Source: an uncultured Lachnospiraceae bacterium (GTDB taxonomy: Bacteria > Bacillota > Clostridia > Lachnospirales > Lachnospiraceae). Taken from it: a stretch of 64,000 nucleotides of DNA. Each line of letters begins with the position of its first letter. Positions within the stretch are counted from its first letter, which is position 1. Positions 61,681-64,000 of this stretch are shown piece after piece. The notes beneath the pieces are model-generated. The model made no database searches, was not told the DNA's origin, and saw only the letters and a program-made list of their open reading frames with translations. The stretch spans positions 1-64,000 of the forward strand of contig CAJUQO010000001.1 of NCBI GenBank assembly GCA_910588295.1, in the 5' to 3' direction. A program made the translations under genes and the position numbers.

Positions 61681-62723
61681 AAAAGAAATCAAACTTTCAG
61701 ACCACGATTGTGCTGATCAGCACCGGGATCGTATTCATTCTCCTGACCCTGACCATGTTTATCAGCAATACCGTCATCATGCTTCTTTCCAGGCATGGAT
61801 TGATCTCTCATCCTCCGGGCCCCTCTCTGCTCCCGCTTCTGATCCAAAGCGGTTTTATCAGCATCCTGACGGGGACAATCCTCACTCTGTGTATCGGTCA
61901 TCTGCCTCTGCGGCCGATCCACACGCTGATCCGGGCCATCCATTCCGTGTCCGAAGGGAATTTTCAGACAAAAATACACCTGGAACATCCAAGGGAATTT
62001 AGAGAACTCTCCCAGTGCTTTAACCAGATGACAGAAGAGCTGGCCGGCATAGAGATGCTCCGCTCTGATTTTATCAATAATTTCTCCCACGAATTCAAAA
62101 CGCCCATGGTCTCTATTCTTGGCTTTGCAAAGCTGTTAAAAAAAGGGAATCTCTCCCCGGAAGAGCAGGAGGAATATTTAAATATCATCATCGAAGAGGC
62201 CGGACGCCTGACAGACCTTTCCACAAATGTGCTGAATCTGTCAAAAGTAGAAAGCATATCTCTGCTGACTGATTTTTCGGCCTTCAATATCGGGGAACAG
62301 ATCCGCGAATGCGTTGTATTGCTTGAAAGCAAGTGGGAAAAAAGAGAACTTTCATTTAATCTTGAGCTGGAGGAGCTACAAGTCAATGGTAACGAACCAT
62401 TACTGAAGCAGGTCTGGATGAATCTCCTGGATAACGCCATAAAATTCTCACCCGAAAAAAGCGAGATCAGACTGTTTGCCCAAGCAGATCCTACATCTGT
62501 TAAAATTTCGGTGCAGGATTCCGGCTGTGGCATGGATGAGGCCACACAGCGCAGTATTTTTGACAAATTTTACCAGGGCGATCCCTCCCATTACGCGGAA
62601 GGAAACGGGCTGGGCCTTCCCCTTGTCCAAAAGATTGTGTCGCTCCATCACGGAACTATCGACGTGACAAGCCGGCCGGGACAGGGAAGCACATTTACCG
62701 TCACACTTCCGATCTCAGAATAA
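61677..62723 (+). CDS. two-component sensor histidine kinase
   Basis: A 348-residue membrane kinase. Two membrane segments (about 10-32 and 57-80) flank a short external loop. HAMP follows (LRPIHTLIRAIHSVSEG), then HisKA with the phospho-His in NNFSHEFKTPMVSILGFA, and HATPase_c with WMNLLDNAIKFSPEK, DSGCGMD and GNGLGLPLVQKIVSLHHG. The partner is the OmpR-type regulator directly upstream. Confidence 0.93.
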   Translation: MKKKSNFQTTIVLISTGIVFILLTLTMFISNTVIMLLSRHGLISHPPGPSLLPLLIQSGFISILTGTILTLCIGHLPLRPIHTLIRAIHSVSEGNFQTKIHLEHPREFRELSQCFNQMTEELAGIEMLRSDFINNFSHEFKTPMVSILGFAKLLKKGNLSPEEQEEYLNIIIEEAGRLTDLSTNVLNLSKVESISLLTDFSAFNIGEQIRECVVLLESKWEKRELSFNLELEELQVNGNEPLLKQVWMNLLDNAIKFSPEKSEIRLFAQADPTSVKISVQDSGCGMDEATQRSIFDKFYQGDPSHYAEGNGLGLPLVQKIVSLHHGTIDVTSRPGQGSTFTVTLPISE

Positions 62724-62741
62724 GCCCGCCAAAAGGCGGGC
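62724..62741 (+). other. hairpin after the sensor kinase gene
   Basis: GCCCGCC (62724-62730) pairs with GGCGGGC (62735-62741) with a 4-base AAAA loop, directly after the stop codon. A T-run is lacking, so termination is uncertain. Confidence 0.6.
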
Positions 62742-62791
62742 TCATTGAGATATCGTCTGTATTCGTAACCGTTCAGTACCTTCACAGTTAC

Positions 62792-62834
62792 AATGCAAAA
62801 TCCATTGAAATCGCCTACGGCGATGGTATTTTGC
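62792..62834. repeat. imperfect inverted repeat beside repeat copy 2
   Basis: TGCAAAATCC... pairs with ...GGTATTTTGCA around an inner CGCC/GGCG stem. It is next to repeat copy 2, and a GTAACCGTTC/ ...CAGTTAC pair lies further left. The whole 62755-62896 stretch may be a single structured element at the 3' end of glmS. Confidence 0.6.
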
Positions 62835-62840
62835 ACTCCT

Positions 62841-62896
62841 GAATCATGCTTTTACGGTCTCAGCAGTAAATGCTTCGACCTAGGCTGAATAGTTAC
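62841..62896. repeat. 56-bp intergenic repeat, copy 2
   Basis: The sequence from GAATCATGCTTTTACGGTCT to CTGAATAGTTAC equals copy 1 at 30880-30935 except at three or four positions. It lies just beyond the glmS stop on the glmS strand, between convergent kinase and glmS genes. Function unknown. Confidence 0.85.
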
Positions 62897-62912
62897 CTGC
62901 ATTCTTGCTTTT

Positions 62913-64000
62913 TTATTCCACAGTCACACTCTTGGCCAGATTTCTCGGCTTATCCACATCCAGTCCTTTGGACACGCTGACATAATACCCCATCAGCTGC
63001 AGCGGTATAATAGCCAGCGAGGTCGTGAAATAGGGATTCGTCCAGGGAATATACACGGTGAAGTCCGTGGTATCCTCCACGCTGTAGTTTCCGTAGGTAG
63101 TAAGCCCCATCAGGTACGCGCCGCGGCTCTTTACCTCCAGCAGATTGCTGATCATCTTCTCATACAGGTTCTGCTGAGTCAGCACACCGATCACCAATGT
63201 GCCGTCCTCAATCAGGCTGATGGTGCCGTGTTTGAGCTCACCCGCCGCGTAAGCTTCAGAATGGACATAGCTGATCTCCTTCATTTTCAGGCTGCCCTCC
63301 ATGCTGATGGCATAGTCGATGCCCCTGCCCACGAAAAAGATATCCCTAGCGTTGGAATATTTGGAGGCAAACCACTGGATACGCTCCTTATCATCCAGAA
63401 CCTTCTCAATCTTTCCCGGCAGCGTCAGAAGCTCCGCAATCATTTCACGGTAGGTTTCCTCCATGATCTTATCGCGGGCCATGGCAAAACGAACCGCCAG
63501 CAGATAACCGGCTATGAGCTGAGCGCTATAGGCTTTGGTGGTAGCCACGGCAATCTCGGGGCCTGCCAGCGTATAAAACACCTTATCCGCCTCCCGGGCG
63601 ATGGAAGACCCCACCACATTTACGATGCCAAGGGTCAGGATTCCTCTGTCCTTTGCCTCCCTGAGCGCCGCGATGCTGTCCGCCGTCTCGCCGGACTGGC
63701 TGATCACGATCACCAGGCCCTCGGGATCCAGTATGGGTTTCCGGTAGCGGAACTCCGAAGCCAGCTCCACACTCACGGGAATCCCCGCCATATCCTCAAT
63801 CACATACTGCAGGGCGATGCCCACATGATAAGCCGACCCACAGGCCACGATATAGATCCGGGAGATTTTGCGGATATCCTCGTCGGACAGTCCCACGCCG
63901 GACAGATCAATCTCTCCGTCATGGATAACCGAATTCAGAGTATCCAGCACAGCCTTGGGCTGTTCGTGGATCTCCTTCATCATATAATGCTCAAATCCGC
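62913..64000 (-). CDS. glmS: glutamine-fructose-6-phosphate aminotransferase, C-terminal part
   Basis: The frame enters from the right edge (GFEHYMMKEIHEQPKAVLDTL) and ends at 62913, so the N-terminal glutaminase domain lies outside. The two SIS isomerase domains are visible: ACGSAYHVGIALQYVIEDMA, ISQSGETADSIAALREAK, then FVGRGIDYAISMEGSLKMKE and LKHGTISLIEDG, ending LAKSVTVE. The enzyme makes glucosamine-6-phosphate for cell-wall UDP-GlcNAc, the reverse direction of nagB at the left end of the window. The glmS ribozyme, if any, would lie outside. Confidence 0.95.
   Translation of the reverse strand, partial: GFEHYMMKEIHEQPKAVLDTLNSVIHDGEIDLSGVGLSDEDIRKISRIYIVACGSAYHVGIALQYVIEDMAGIPVSVELASEFRYRKPILDPEGLVIVISQSGETADSIAALREAKDRGILTLGIVNVVGSSIAREADKVFYTLAGPEIAVATTKAYSAQLIAGYLLAVRFAMARDKIMEETYREMIAELLTLPGKIEKVLDDKERIQWFASKYSNARDIFFVGRGIDYAISMEGSLKMKEISYVHSEAYAAGELKHGTISLIEDGTLVIGVLTQQNLYEKMISNLLEVKSRGAYLMGLTTYGNYSVEDTTDFTVYIPWTNPYFTTSLAIIPLQLMGYYVSVSKGLDVDKPRNLAKSVTVE

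Noticed and set aside
1-64000. CRISPR array, prophage or integrative element
   Set aside because: No regularly spaced direct repeats, integrase, terminase, portal or conjugation genes were seen; the only repeats are the 56-bp pair and promoter repeats listed above.

Overview
The window looks like chromosomal DNA of a gut-type Lachnospiraceae (Clostridia, Firmicutes). Support for this: strong AGGAGG-type ribosome binding sites, the dnaG-rpoD-trmK order, a TGS-domain uridine kinase, an ECF-type thiamine transporter behind a TPP riboswitch, Clostridia-style HPr and enzyme I, and many compact two-component, PRD and LacI regulators. Species cannot be decided from the sequence alone. Nearly all space is coding, no tRNA, rRNA or CRISPR array was seen, and the only insertion-sequence trace is an IS110-type transposase remnant at the left edge.

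Left part (1-11.1 kb): IS110 remnant, nagB (+), then a minus-strand housekeeping block (dgt-like, dnaG, rpoD, trmK, uridine kinase). A D-2-hydroxyacid dehydrogenase with a hairpin-rich leader and a CZB-domain chemoreceptor follow. Middle-left (11.2-25.7 kb) is accessory: a LacI-type regulator fused to a whole ABC solute-binding domain, a DUF3786 protein, a three-gene HEPN / KGGMGR-ATPase / P-loop ATPase cassette with its own promoter (best candidate for an undescribed conflict or defence system), TPP riboswitch-thiT, a GntR-ABC exporter operon with a clear palindromic operator, a K+ channel with a C-terminal RyR domain, an esterase, a small Cys-rich protein and a SpoIID-like/peptidoglycan-binding/LysM protein.

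Middle (25.9-39 kb): two sugar-related minus-strand operons, each holding a uroporphyrinogen-decarboxylase-fold protein: URO-D/GPH symporter/PucR-type regulator, and LacI / URO-D / ribokinase / RbsD / ribose-type ABC transporter, the latter with four GTAAACGTTTA(A/C) operators. A PilZ c-di-GMP protein lies between them. Then comes an unusual fusion of an XRE-type HTH to UDP-glucose dehydrogenase, whose promoter is flanked by two 19-bp direct repeats, followed by RtcB RNA ligase divergent from two WYL regulators.

Right part (44.7-64 kb): small proteins, a monofunctional glycosyltransferase for peptidoglycan, a FucU-like mutarotase, a mannitol PTS operon that carries mtlR-mtlA-mtlD plus an HPr-like paralog, HPr and enzyme I, a 1072-residue secreted surface protein divergent from an AgrA/AgrC-like pair with a candidate LytTR direct-repeat site between them, an OmpR-type two-component pair, and the C-terminal part of glmS running off the right edge. 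Start codons were moved from the longest frame to the one with the best ribosome binding site where the two disagree; such cases are stated in each entry.
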